Source: a bacterium
GTDB taxonomy: Bacteria > Patescibacteriota > Minisyncoccia > UBA6257 > GWB1-50-10
DNA: 14,466 nt
NCBI GenBank assembly: GCA_027310235.1
Contig: DAIDBF010000082.1
Location: 1-14,466, forward strand
Reading direction: 5' to 3'
Numbering within the stretch: position 1 is the first letter of the stretch; the number at the start of each line of letters is the position of its first letter. Below are positions 6,210 through 12,621 of this stretch, piece after piece. The notes beneath the pieces were generated by a model. That model had not been told where the DNA came from and ran no database searches. It saw only the letters and a list, made by a program, of their open reading frames with translations. The translations under genes and the position numbers were made by a program.

Positions 6210-6326
6210 AATTCTTAATTCTAAATTTGAAATTTTTAATCAGTGCGTTAATGTTCTAATTTCAAAAACTAAAACATTACCACATTAAAACTTGAATAAA
6301 AATTAAAAATTGGAAATTAAAAATTA
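6210..6326. repeat. AT-rich imperfect palindrome D between cysS and dnaB
   Basis: Positions 6216-6240 and 6302-6326 are imperfect inverted repeats built of AAATTT and TTAAT blocks, and a second dyad based on AACATTA lies inside. Base composition is far more AT-rich than the flanking genes. The right arm includes the cysS TAA stop codon (6324-6326), and the left arm begins about 11 bp before the dnaB GTG. It forms the whole cysS-dnaB spacer and may hold the dnaB promoter, but too many AT-rich hexamers exist to choose one. Confidence 0.65.
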
Positions 6327-7760
6327 CAACTTATAGATGAACGTCCCGAGGGGCGTATCTTCTATGGAGTATCCTAGCACGCGAATCTCGTCTCTCAAAG
6401 TATCGGCGTGCGTAAACTGTTTATGATCTCTGGATAAATCCCGCTCGATGGCGATTTTCCTTATGTTTTCGGGAATGCTGGGGGCAATGATAGGGATACC
6501 GAGTGCAGAGAGAAGCTCAAAAAAGCAGCCGCGGAGCGCCTCCGCTTCCCCGTAAGAAAGAGTCCAGAGCCTTTCCTGGTACTCCGTTTCGAGGACGAAC
6601 AGACACGCAATCGCTGCCGGCGTGTTGAAATCGTCTTCAAGCGCCTCCTCGAATTTTTGTTTCGTGCGGGCGATATCCTGCGCGATTGTTGTCGTTTCTT
6701 TCTTCTCTCCGTTTTTTTCTCCCGCGAATGCGAGTTTTGCCGAAAATAACCGCAGCTTTTCGAGCGTGATCTGCGCTTCTCTGACCGACTTCTCCGAATA
6801 ATCGATAGGGGAGCGGTAGTGAAAACCGAGGAAGAACCAACGGAGAAGCTCCGGCGGATATTTCTTGGCGATGTCTCTGATCGTGATAAAGTTTCCCAGA
6901 CTCTTCGACATTTTTTTCCCCTCAATAGTAAGGAGCCCGGTGTGCATCCATATCCGCACGAGCGGTTCTTTTCCCGATGCGGCTTCCTGCTGGGCAATCT
7001 CCGCTTCGTGGTGCGGGAACTTCAATTCGATCGCTCCGCCATGAAGATCATACTGCGGTCCGAGATAATGTTCGGTAATCGCGGTATCTTCGATATGCCA
7101 CCCGGGCCGTCCCCAGCCGAGCTCGGTGCGCCAGGCGGGTTCGCCGTCCTCGGTGAGTGCAAAGTTCGCGGATTCGTCCGGCGCAGGCGGGGTTTTCGGG
7201 AACTTCCAAAGCGCGAAGTCGCCGCGGTTCCGTTTTGCGACGCTCTCATCAATTCTTGAGACCGCATCCTCCGCTTGGGTCGCGGTCCGGCGGGAGAGCT
7301 TTCCATACGAGGGAAATTTGGCGATGTCGAAATAAATGCCATCCGCTTCGATCCTGTATGCGATTCCTTTCTTTTCAAGCGTACGAACCTGTTTCACGAT
7401 TTCAGGGATAAACTCGCTTGCAGGCGCGTAGTGATCCACCGATTCAATTCCCAGTGTGTGCATGTCCTCGAAATAGGAATTTTTGAAGAAAGAAGCGATT
7501 GCTTCAGGCGTTTCACCCCGCTCTTTTGCTCGGGCAATGATTTTATCATCTATATCGGTGATGTTTTGCAGATACAATACATCCCACCGTTTGGAGTTTT
7601 TAAGATAGCGGACGAATGTATCGTATGCGAGATAGGTTCTCGCGTGGCCGATATGCGCGTAGTCGTATACCGTAGGGCCGCAGACGAACATATAAAACGG
7701 TCTTCCTTTCGGTTTTTCGAGCGTTTCTTTTTTTCCCGAGAGCGTATTGTAGAGCTGCAT
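6324..7760 (-). CDS. cysS: Cysteinyl-tRNA synthetase
   Basis: 478 aa class I synthetase that charges tRNA-Cys. The Rossmann domain has HIGH (36-39, in TVYDYAHIGHAR) and KMSKS (283-287). Of the four zinc ligands that select cysteine in the E. coli enzyme, C27, H250 and E254 are present. The fourth, in the canonical WHIECSAM segment, is Asp here (WHIEDTAI, D225). The region between the two Rossmann halves (about 187-218) appears longer than in E. coli. The C-terminal helical domain contains EEALEDDFNTPAAIACLF, and the anticodon region ends at the protein terminus. The ATG lies 5 nt after the stop of the upstream secreted-protein gene, so the two are probably one transcript; no Shine-Dalgarno site. 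Confidence 0.96.
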   Translation of the reverse strand: MQLYNTLSGKKETLEKPKGRPFYMFVCGPTVYDYAHIGHARTYLAYDTFVRYLKNSKRWDVLYLQNITDIDDKIIARAKERGETPEAIASFFKNSYFEDMHTLGIESVDHYAPASEFIPEIVKQVRTLEKKGIAYRIEADGIYFDIAKFPSYGKLSRRTATQAEDAVSRIDESVAKRNRGDFALWKFPKTPPAPDESANFALTEDGEPAWRTELGWGRPGWHIEDTAITEHYLGPQYDLHGGAIELKFPHHEAEIAQQEAASGKEPLVRIWMHTGLLTIEGKKMSKSLGNFITIRDIAKKYPPELLRWFFLGFHYRSPIDYSEKSVREAQITLEKLRLFSAKLAFAGEKNGEKKETTTIAQDIARTKQKFEEALEDDFNTPAAIACLFVLETEYQERLWTLSYGEAEALRGCFFELLSALGIPIIAPSIPENIRKIAIERDLSRDHKQFTHADTLRDEIRVLGYSIEDTPLGTFIYKL

Positions 7761-7765
7761 GCGGA

Positions 7766-8737
7766 CTATTGCGTGAAGTTCAAAATGACGTCGTCGACGC
7801 GCGGCGATTGGGTTTGAAGAAGATCACTTTGCAGACGCGCCTGATAACGGTAATAGCGGTAGTTGTTGTAGTAAGAACTGTTCACGCAGACGGGGGTGTT
7901 GGGGGCAGCGCATCCCGTCCCGCCGTTTGCATTCTGCGAACAGGCGGCGCCGTAATACGTCGCGCTCGTGCCGTCAGGTCCGATGAAATTCCATGGGCCG
8001 CTTGCGCTTGCCGATGCGGCAATCTGGAAGTTAGTACAGAGTCCTGCGCCGCTTCCAGGATTCCCTTGCCAGATGAGGCTTGAGAGAGTCGTGCCGTTCG
8101 GCATTCCCGTGTCGAAAACCTCGGAAGTGAGATAACCGATCGTACTTGTCGATCTCCATGAAGTATTCACGAGGTATTGGACCGTGCCGCAACTCGAATT
8201 GTTGGAGCAGTTGAAACTGATCCATCCGTCCAGATCGCTCCACGCATACCCGTTGAAATTTCCATTTGTGTCGATCGTGACTCCGTATGATTGCGTACCG
8301 GGGCACACGGAAGTGCCGAGGCCTCCGCAGAAACTAATCCATCCGATCGCATCGTTCCACGCAAACCCGCTCAAATATCCGTCCGCTTGCGCGTTCGAAC
8401 ACGTGCCGTCGGGATTGTGCGTCGCGTTCGCTCCGTTACAGATGCCGTAGTTTGAGGTGCCGCAGATATTTCCGGTTCTTGTTGTCGCGCAGTCGAGGGA
8501 GATGTCGCCGATCGACGAGCTCGCGTACCCGGTGATCCGTGAGCCGCTTACGGTGACCGTGAGCGGCGTGTAAAAATCCCACCAGCCGCTTGCGTCGTCC
8601 CATGCGACGGAACTCGAAGAAGCTGAATTGATGTTCGTGGCCGCAAACCCGATTCGCGCCGTAGTACCGAGCAGGAGAACGCCGGCGGCAAGCACCGCAA
8701 CCGCAATCAGCCACGCAAAGGTTCGCATCGTCTTCAT
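7766..8737 (-). CDS. Secreted GWISF-repeat surface protein
   Basis: 323 aa, no assigned function. An N-terminal signal peptide (hydrophobic about 8-30, possible cleavage near GFAA, 30-33) indicates export. The body carries divergent copies of a short aromatic repeat: VAWDDASGWWDFY (44-56), TGYASSSIGDISLDC (69-83), SGFAWNDAIGWISFC (123-137) and NGYAWSDLDGWISFNC (162-177). It is rich in Ser, Asn and Gly, with many cysteines that could form disulfides outside the cell. The C-terminal third looks like a beta-sandwich (FDTGMPNGTTLSSLIW and the end SPRVDDVILNFT). This repeat type is common in Parcubacteria surface proteins. The ATG abuts element A copy 3 exactly. cysS follows after 5 nt, an odd pairing of a surface protein with a synthetase. 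Confidence 0.8.
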   Translation of the reverse strand: MKTMRTFAWLIAVAVLAAGVLLLGTTARIGFAATNINSASSSSVAWDDASGWWDFYTPLTVTVSGSRITGYASSSIGDISLDCATTRTGNICGTSNYGICNGANATHNPDGTCSNAQADGYLSGFAWNDAIGWISFCGGLGTSVCPGTQSYGVTIDTNGNFNGYAWSDLDGWISFNCSNNSSCGTVQYLVNTSWRSTSTIGYLTSEVFDTGMPNGTTLSSLIWQGNPGSGAGLCTNFQIAASASASGPWNFIGPDGTSATYYGAACSQNANGGTGCAAPNTPVCVNSSYYNNYRYYRYQARLQSDLLQTQSPRVDDVILNFTQ

Positions 8738-8796
8738 CCCAGTAGTAAAAACTCGATAGGTATAAAAAATGGCCTTTGGGTGCTTTCTTCTTTCAT
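8734..8796 (-). CDS. Candidate leader peptide overlapping the secreted-protein start (20 aa)
   Basis: ATG at 8796 encodes MKEESTQRPFFIPIEFLLLG and ends in a TGA that overlaps the ATG of the secreted protein (ATGA). Its own ATG overlaps the TGA of a still smaller ORF (MVSTKK, 8793-8813), again ATGA. Two successive 4-nt stop/start overlaps within one short leader suggest translational coupling. Its last codons form the 3' arm of the palindrome, so translating it would unwind the helix next to the main ATG. Coding cannot be proved from sequence this short. Confidence 0.4.
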   Translation of the reverse strand: MKEESTQRPFFIPIEFLLLG

Positions 8797-8865
8797 TTTT
8801 TTGTACTTACCATTGTAGTTAAGGAAACTGTGCGCTTCGCGCACAATCGAGTTTTCACTACTGGG
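8738..8865 (-). repeat. Palindromic repeat family A, copy 3; leader element of the secreted protein
   Basis: 128 bp. Arms are CCCAGTAGTAAAAACTCGAT (8738-8757) and ATCGAGTTTTCACTACTGGG (8846-8865). On the minus-strand RNA all 20 arm positions pair (one G-U), whereas the plus-strand RNA would have an A-C mismatch. An extra 7-bp hairpin, TGTGCGC GAA GCGCACA, follows the 5' arm. The element ends directly at the ATG at 8737. TCAT lies on both flanks (8734-8737 and 8866-8869), which could be a 4-bp target duplication or chance. Confidence 0.85.
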
Positions 8866-8876
8866 TCATTGTCATA

Positions 8877-8885
8877 AGTATATCA
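8877..8885 (-). promoter_or_regulatory. Extended -10 promoter for the secreted protein-cysS transcript
   Basis: Minus strand TGATATACT, i.e. TGN followed by TATACT. Transcription would start near 8870, about 5 nt before the palindromic element, so the element would be almost the entire 5' leader. It lies back to back with the plus-strand promoter at 8901-8909. Confidence 0.5.
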
Positions 8886-8900
8886 AAAAAACGGCTTCGT

Positions 8901-8909
8901 ATGCTATAA
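8901..8909 (+). promoter_or_regulatory. Extended -10 promoter for the 8959 gene
   Basis: TGCTATAAT: TGN plus consensus TATAAT (8904-8909). No convincing -35 box, as expected for extended -10 promoters. The start would be near 8916, giving a leader of about 43 nt without a Shine-Dalgarno site. Confidence 0.6.
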
Positions 8910-8958
8910 TGCAACAGTAAAAAGGTCGTTTTCGATGTAATAATCAGACGTCGACTGT

Positions 8959-9402
8959 ATGAAAAACGTGAATAAAATTTTGATAGCGATCATTGTCGTT
9001 CTGGTGCTTGTGCTTGCGAGTATTGCGGTGTGGCAGACATGGTTCAATAGCCCTTCATATTATGCCGTGTATCTTCGAACCGGTGATCTCTATTTCGGCG
9101 AGCTTTCCAGATTTCCCTCTTTCGGATTGAAACACGTCTACATGCTTCAGGTGAATGCGCAAAACGGTCAAAACCCGGTCAGCATCCAGAAGTTTTCGAA
9201 CGTGTTCTGGGGACCCGAAGATTTCATAAAACTCAACCGGGACGAGGTGGTATGGTATACGAAATTGAAGCCGGAGAGTCAGATTGTAAAGCTGATTGCC
9301 GCGAACCCCGATCTTCTCCCGTCCTCAACCGGAGCACCCCAAGAAAATAATCCCGTATCTCAAGAGCCGTCTTCGAGCCGGCCGGAAGCAGGAAAGAAAT
9401 AA
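8959..9402 (+). CDS. Single-pass membrane protein of unknown function
   Basis: 147 aa, family not recognised. A short basic N-terminus and one strong transmembrane helix (about 7-25) are followed by an exported domain of about 95 residues with alternating aromatic and hydrophobic residues (YYAVYLRTGDLYFGEL, 35-50), then a low-complexity Pro/Ser/Gln/Asn-rich, positively charged tail (about 120-147). It lies upstream of two pilus-assembly-like genes in the same direction but is separated from them by a terminator-like hairpin and a new promoter, so a shared function is only suggested. Confidence 0.65.
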   Translation: MKNVNKILIAIIVVLVLVLASIAVWQTWFNSPSYYAVYLRTGDLYFGELSRFPSFGLKHVYMLQVNAQNGQNPVSIQKFSNVFWGPEDFIKLNRDEVVWYTKLKPESQIVKLIAANPDLLPSSTGAPQENNPVSQEPSSSRPEAGKK

Positions 9403-9435
9403 ACCGGAGCAAGGAACAAGCGATTCAACGATGCG

Positions 9436-9465
9436 AATCCTCGGTGTCTCCTCGCCGAGGATTTT
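9436..9465 (+). terminator. Terminator after the 8959 gene
   Basis: Perfect 9-bp stem AATCCTCGG (9436-9444) and CCGAGGATT (9455-9463) with a 10-nt loop, ending in TTTT (9462-9465). The T-run is short, so termination may be partial. Confidence 0.7.
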
Positions 9466-9467
9466 GC

Positions 9468-9473
9468 TATGAT
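9468..9473 (+). promoter_or_regulatory. -10 box for the pilus-like genes
   Basis: TATGAT begins 2 nt after the terminator T-run, and the expected -35 position falls in the terminator loop. Transcription would start near 9480, giving an almost leaderless message for the ATG at 9484. Confidence 0.4.
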
Positions 9474-9483
9474 ATAAGTGTAC

Positions 9484-9909
9484 ATGATTTTTTCCGAAAA
9501 AGGTCAGATTGCGCTTCCGTTCGTACTTCTTATAAGCGGTATCATTATCGAAATTGTGATTGCGGGAGCGTTCGTCGCGTACTTCGCGAGCGGTTCCAGT
9601 TACAGTGTGCGTCTTCAGGCGCGCGCATGGGCGGTCGCAATGTCGGGAGTGAACGATGCATTAATGAAAATCGCAAAGAACAAAGAATTCGCCCCCGCCG
9701 AAGTCCAGTATACGTTTGCGCTCGATACGGACGGAGCCGTCATAACCGTCTCAAGGACGAACGACGCTACCGGGCAGTACTACATATATACTATTATTTC
9801 CCTTGGTTCTGCGGGGAGCAGACAGAAAGAACTTTCCGCGACCGCGTTAGTGCATCAGATAACGGGCGCGCTGCAGCTCCAGTCGCTCATTGACGTTCCG
9901 CTTCAATAA
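9484..9909 (+). CDS. PilX-like pilus assembly/minor pilin-like protein
   Basis: 141 aa from ATG 9484; a GTG two codons upstream (9478) is an alternative. The N-terminus SEKGQIALPFVLLISGIII followed by EIVIAGAFVAYF resembles the PilX N-terminal domain: a short polar lead with Gly-Gln, then a long hydrophobic helix (about 8-34) with one glutamate inside. No clear G|FxxxE prepilin peptidase site is seen. The rest reads as a small extracytoplasmic domain (VQYTFALDTDGAVITVSR). The PilM/PilN-like gene follows after 8 nt, supporting a role in a type IV pilus or related secretion machine. Homology is weak outside the N-terminus. Confidence 0.6.
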   Translation: MIFSEKGQIALPFVLLISGIIIEIVIAGAFVAYFASGSSYSVRLQARAWAVAMSGVNDALMKIAKNKEFAPAEVQYTFALDTDGAVITVSRTNDATGQYYIYTIISLGSAGSRQKELSATALVHQITGALQLQSLIDVPLQ

Positions 9910-9917
9910 ACTGCGTT

Positions 9918-11423
9918 ATGCAAAACCTCATCAAAAAAATCCTATATCTCCTCGAAAAACTGAGTTCGAAACCGAGGATTGACGGACTCGAGATACACGA
10001 CGCGGGACTCGAGTACGTCTTTCTCGAGGAACAGATGCCGCGTACGGCAGCGGTGCGTCTCCCTCCGGGAGTGTTTGAAAATGGAAAACTGAAAAATCAC
10101 GAGCAGTTCTCCGAGGCGCTGGATCGACTTCACGCGATCATCGCTCCCAACGATCCGGGGAAAACGCTTCGGGTCACGATCGTACTTCCCGAGGGGCTCG
10201 TCTACACCCAGAGTTTTGAGATTCCGAATGTGGGAGAGGAGAAGCTTGAAGAGGCGGTAACGCTGAATCTCCAGATGATCTCGCCGATGCCGATCGAAGA
10301 AGCGAATATGAGCGCACAAGTTATTGAGGAGACGCAGGATCAATACGAGCTCATGGGTGCATTCACGAACCGCACCGCAATCGCTGAGCTTAAGAATCTT
10401 CTCGTGAAAGCGCACTTCACTCCGGTCGCGTTCGAATGTTCCGCATTCGCATTGACGCGCCTCGTGAGGCGCCTCGTACAGCGCGTGGTGCAATCGGTGC
10501 TGCTGCTTCAGATCTCAAGCGACGGCCTCTCGCTCTATATTATAAGGAACGGCACGCTCCACTTCAGTTATTTTAGGTCGTGGCAGTCGATCCGGGGCGA
10601 CAGTCGTTCGATCCCCCGCGAGCTTTTCGATACCGTGGTAGCGCAAGAAGTACAGAAGGTGTTGAATTTCGCGGTAAGTAAGTTCGGGGAAGCGCCTGCG
10701 GAGCTGTGGCTCATGGCGGGAGGATTCGAGAAAGAAGCAGGAGAAGTTTTGAAAAAAACCTTTCCGTTCAAGATATTCCCGTTTGTACTCGGTTCGTATC
10801 CAAATATCACTCAGCTTTTTTATGCGTCGCTGGGTGCCGCATTCCGGAACGTGGAGGAAGAGCAAAAAGGAAGGTTTACCTCGATCAATCTCGGAGGCGA
10901 AGATCTCTCGAACGCGCTTAAGGAAGAGCAAATTCTGAATTTCGTCGTGTTATGGAGAAATATCGTCGTGGGCGTTCTTGGAATTGTGCTTGTCGCGTTC
11001 GGTTTTTCGGCGGCGTTTCTCGTAAACCAATCGAAACTTCTGGCGCGCACGGCTTCTTCCTTCACGCCCGGAAGCGCGGTAGGGGATTATGCGACGCTTA
11101 CGGAACGCGCGAATGAATTCAATAAACTCGTGAGCGCCATAGAGAAAGTGAAAGGCGGCGCACTTCCCTGGCAAGAGCTTCTTTCCCACCTCTTCTCCGT
11201 TATGGATGAGAATCGGGTCACGCTCCGCACCATTGAAGTGCAGGCACTTTACGATCCGATACGGCTTCTTGCAAATGCCCCCGACTATCAAACGGTGACA
11301 AAATTCAAGAACGCGCTTTCAAGCGATGCACAATTCCGGAATGTTGATTTGCCGCTTACGCAGATTACGATTTTGGAAGACAACTCGGTTTCATTTAATA
11401 TCACGTTTCAATTTGCTCAGTGA
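9918..11423 (+). CDS. PilM-PilN-like fusion (GspL-like) type IV pilus assembly protein
   Basis: 501 aa. Residues about 20-320 look like the actin-like PilM fold: IDGLEIHDAGLEYVFLEE (21-38), VTIVLPEGLVYTQSFEIPNV (86-105) and LEEAVTLNLQMISPMPIEEA (110-129, like the PilM helix that reads membrane partners), with sugar-kinase-like strands later. One transmembrane helix follows (about 346-369, VLWRNIVVGVLGIVLVAF). The periplasmic part (370-501) has a coiled segment and a PilN-like ferredoxin-type domain ending in ITILEDNSVSFNITFQFAQ. A cytoplasmic actin-like domain joined to a bitopic periplasmic domain is the plan of GspL in type II secretion; in most type IV pilus systems PilM and PilN are separate. 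It overlaps the convergent pth gene by 7 bp. Confidence 0.75.
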   Translation: MQNLIKKILYLLEKLSSKPRIDGLEIHDAGLEYVFLEEQMPRTAAVRLPPGVFENGKLKNHEQFSEALDRLHAIIAPNDPGKTLRVTIVLPEGLVYTQSFEIPNVGEEKLEEAVTLNLQMISPMPIEEANMSAQVIEETQDQYELMGAFTNRTAIAELKNLLVKAHFTPVAFECSAFALTRLVRRLVQRVVQSVLLLQISSDGLSLYIIRNGTLHFSYFRSWQSIRGDSRSIPRELFDTVVAQEVQKVLNFAVSKFGEAPAELWLMAGGFEKEAGEVLKKTFPFKIFPFVLGSYPNITQLFYASLGAAFRNVEEEQKGRFTSINLGGEDLSNALKEEQILNFVVLWRNIVVGVLGIVLVAFGFSAAFLVNQSKLLARTASSFTPGSAVGDYATLTERANEFNKLVSAIEKVKGGALPWQELLSHLFSVMDENRVTLRTIEVQALYDPIRLLANAPDYQTVTKFKNALSSDAQFRNVDLPLTQITILEDNSVSFNITFQFAQ

Positions 11424-11989
11424 GGTAGTTTGAGAAGCGCGCGGAGTTCCTGAAATGCTTTTTCAAACCGTGCCTTATCGGCACGGCGTATTCGTTTGAG
11501 AACGAACGCGCCTGCCTTCTCTTTGCTGTTATTCGTTCTGATACCGATGCGCGCGCGCCAGAATCCGTTCGTACCGAGAGTTCGGATGATCGATTCGATG
11601 CCGTGATGTCCTGCTGATCCTCTTCCGAATCCCATTCTTACGTCTCCTAGAGAGAGATCGGTATCATCATGAAGCACAAGGAGGGATTCCGGGGTTATTT
11701 TAAGGTAGCGAAGCGCATGCCGAATCGCCGTCCCTGATTCGTTCATATAAGTGCGTGGGAGGACAAAGAATATCGATCCCGCCTTGGTGTAACGAAAGTC
11801 GTTCTTCGTTCGCCATTCATAGTGCTCGGATGATGCGAGAAGAGATTCAAGCGCTCGCGTTCCTATATTATGGTAGGTAGCGGCAAACTCAGGATCGGGA
11901 TTGCCGAGTCCGGCAACAAGGAGGATTTTTTCGGGGTTGAACGCGGGAGCTCTTGCGCGATCCGTCTTTGTATTGCGTTTTTCCGGCAT
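11417..11989 (-). CDS. pth: Peptidyl-tRNA hydrolase
   Basis: 190 aa. Releases peptides from prematurely dissociated peptidyl-tRNA so the tRNA can be recycled. Catalytic and binding residues match E. coli Pth: N30 (GLGNP), H40 (ATYHNIG), N83 (RTYMNESG) and D108 (LVLHDDTDL). The GGHNGL segment reads GHHGIE, so the position of E. coli Asn114 is His (H129). About 18 extra basic residues precede the catalytic domain; no other Met fits better. An extended -10 on minus (TGTGATAAT, 12000-12008) would start transcription about 4 nt before this ATG. Divergent from lepB. Confidence 0.95.
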   Translation of the reverse strand: MPEKRNTKTDRARAPAFNPEKILLVAGLGNPDPEFAATYHNIGTRALESLLASSEHYEWRTKNDFRYTKAGSIFFVLPRTYMNESGTAIRHALRYLKITPESLLVLHDDTDLSLGDVRMGFGRGSAGHHGIESIIRTLGTNGFWRARIGIRTNNSKEKAGAFVLKRIRRADKARFEKAFQELRALLKLPH

Positions 11990-11999
11990 ATCTCATAAG

Positions 12000-12041
12000 A
12001 TTATCACATATTATTTGGCTGCGAAACACGAAACTTTCGTG
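12000..12041. promoter_or_regulatory. Divergent pth/lepB control region with palindrome
   Basis: The 86-bp spacer holds an extended -10 for pth on minus (TGTGATAAT, 12000-12008) and a possible -10 for lepB (TATTAT, 12009-12014). Downstream of the latter is the perfect palindrome CACGAAA C TTTCGTG (12027-12041). Its single central base cannot form an RNA loop without opening several pairs, so a DNA-binding dimer site is more likely than a hairpin. Confidence 0.45.
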
Positions 12042-12075
12042 CCAGTCATACCAATCCGCAGTTTACGGAACACGC

Positions 12076-12615
12076 ATGAAAAAGTTTCTCTGGTCCTTAT
12101 TTGAGATGTTCGAGACGTTGGTAATCGCCATCGTCGCGGTTCTTCTTGTGCGTTCGTTCGTGACACAGCCGTTTCTGGTAAGCGGCTCGAGCATGGAGCC
12201 CACATTTAACGATGGCAACTACCTTCTTGTTGATGAACTTTCTTACGACTTCAGGGTTCCCGAGCGCGGCGAGGTGATTGTATTCAAATACCCGAGTGAT
12301 CCCAGTTCGTATTTCATCAAGAGAATCGTGGGGCTCCCCGGCGAAACGGTGGTCATTCGCGACGGGAAAGTAAGCGTACGGAATACCGGCGGAACCGAGG
12401 TATTGAACGAGCCATACGTGCTTCAGAGCGACACGACCTCGAACGTGGAGCGGACGCTCGGCAACGGAGAGTATTTTGTGATGGGGGATAACAGAAATTT
12501 CAGCTTTGACTCGAGAAGTTGGGGACCAGTGCCCGCGAAGAATATCGTGGGGGTGGTTCGATTCAGATTATGGCCTTTACAATCGGCCATGGCGTTCAGC
12601 ACGCCGCATTATTAA
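12076..12615 (+). CDS. lepB: Signal peptidase I
   Basis: 179 aa from ATG 12076. Membrane-anchored serine protease that removes signal peptides from exported proteins such as the GWISF protein in this window. One N-terminal transmembrane helix (about 13-27), then box B SGSSMEPTF with catalytic S39, the Lys box YFIKRIVGLPGE with K82, and box E GDNRNFSFDSRSWGPV (137-152). The reading frame is open back to 11953, but the upstream part lies over the pth start and is unlike LepB, while MKKFLWSLFE gives a typical N-terminus. No Shine-Dalgarno site. The HisRS-like gene follows after 6 nt. Confidence 0.95.
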   Translation: MKKFLWSLFEMFETLVIAIVAVLLVRSFVTQPFLVSGSSMEPTFNDGNYLLVDELSYDFRVPERGEVIVFKYPSDPSSYFIKRIVGLPGETVVIRDGKVSVRNTGGTEVLNEPYVLQSDTTSNVERTLGNGEYFVMGDNRNFSFDSRSWGPVPAKNIVGVVRFRLWPLQSAMAFSTPHY

Positions 12616-12621
12616 AACGTA

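Noticed and set aside
2221..8865. Family A arms as CRISPR repeats or integron attC sites
   Set aside because: Copies are thousands of bases apart, there are no regular spacers, cas genes or integrase, and the arms lack the attC core pattern.
8734..8869. TCAT on both sides of element A copy 3 as a firm target-site duplication
   Set aside because: Four bases can match by chance, copy 2 shows no such duplication and copy 1 only AAA; treated as a hint.
11953..12075. Upstream extension of the lepB frame to 11953
   Set aside because: It overlaps the pth start region and would put 41 unusual residues before a normal signal peptidase N-terminus; ATG 12076 fits better.
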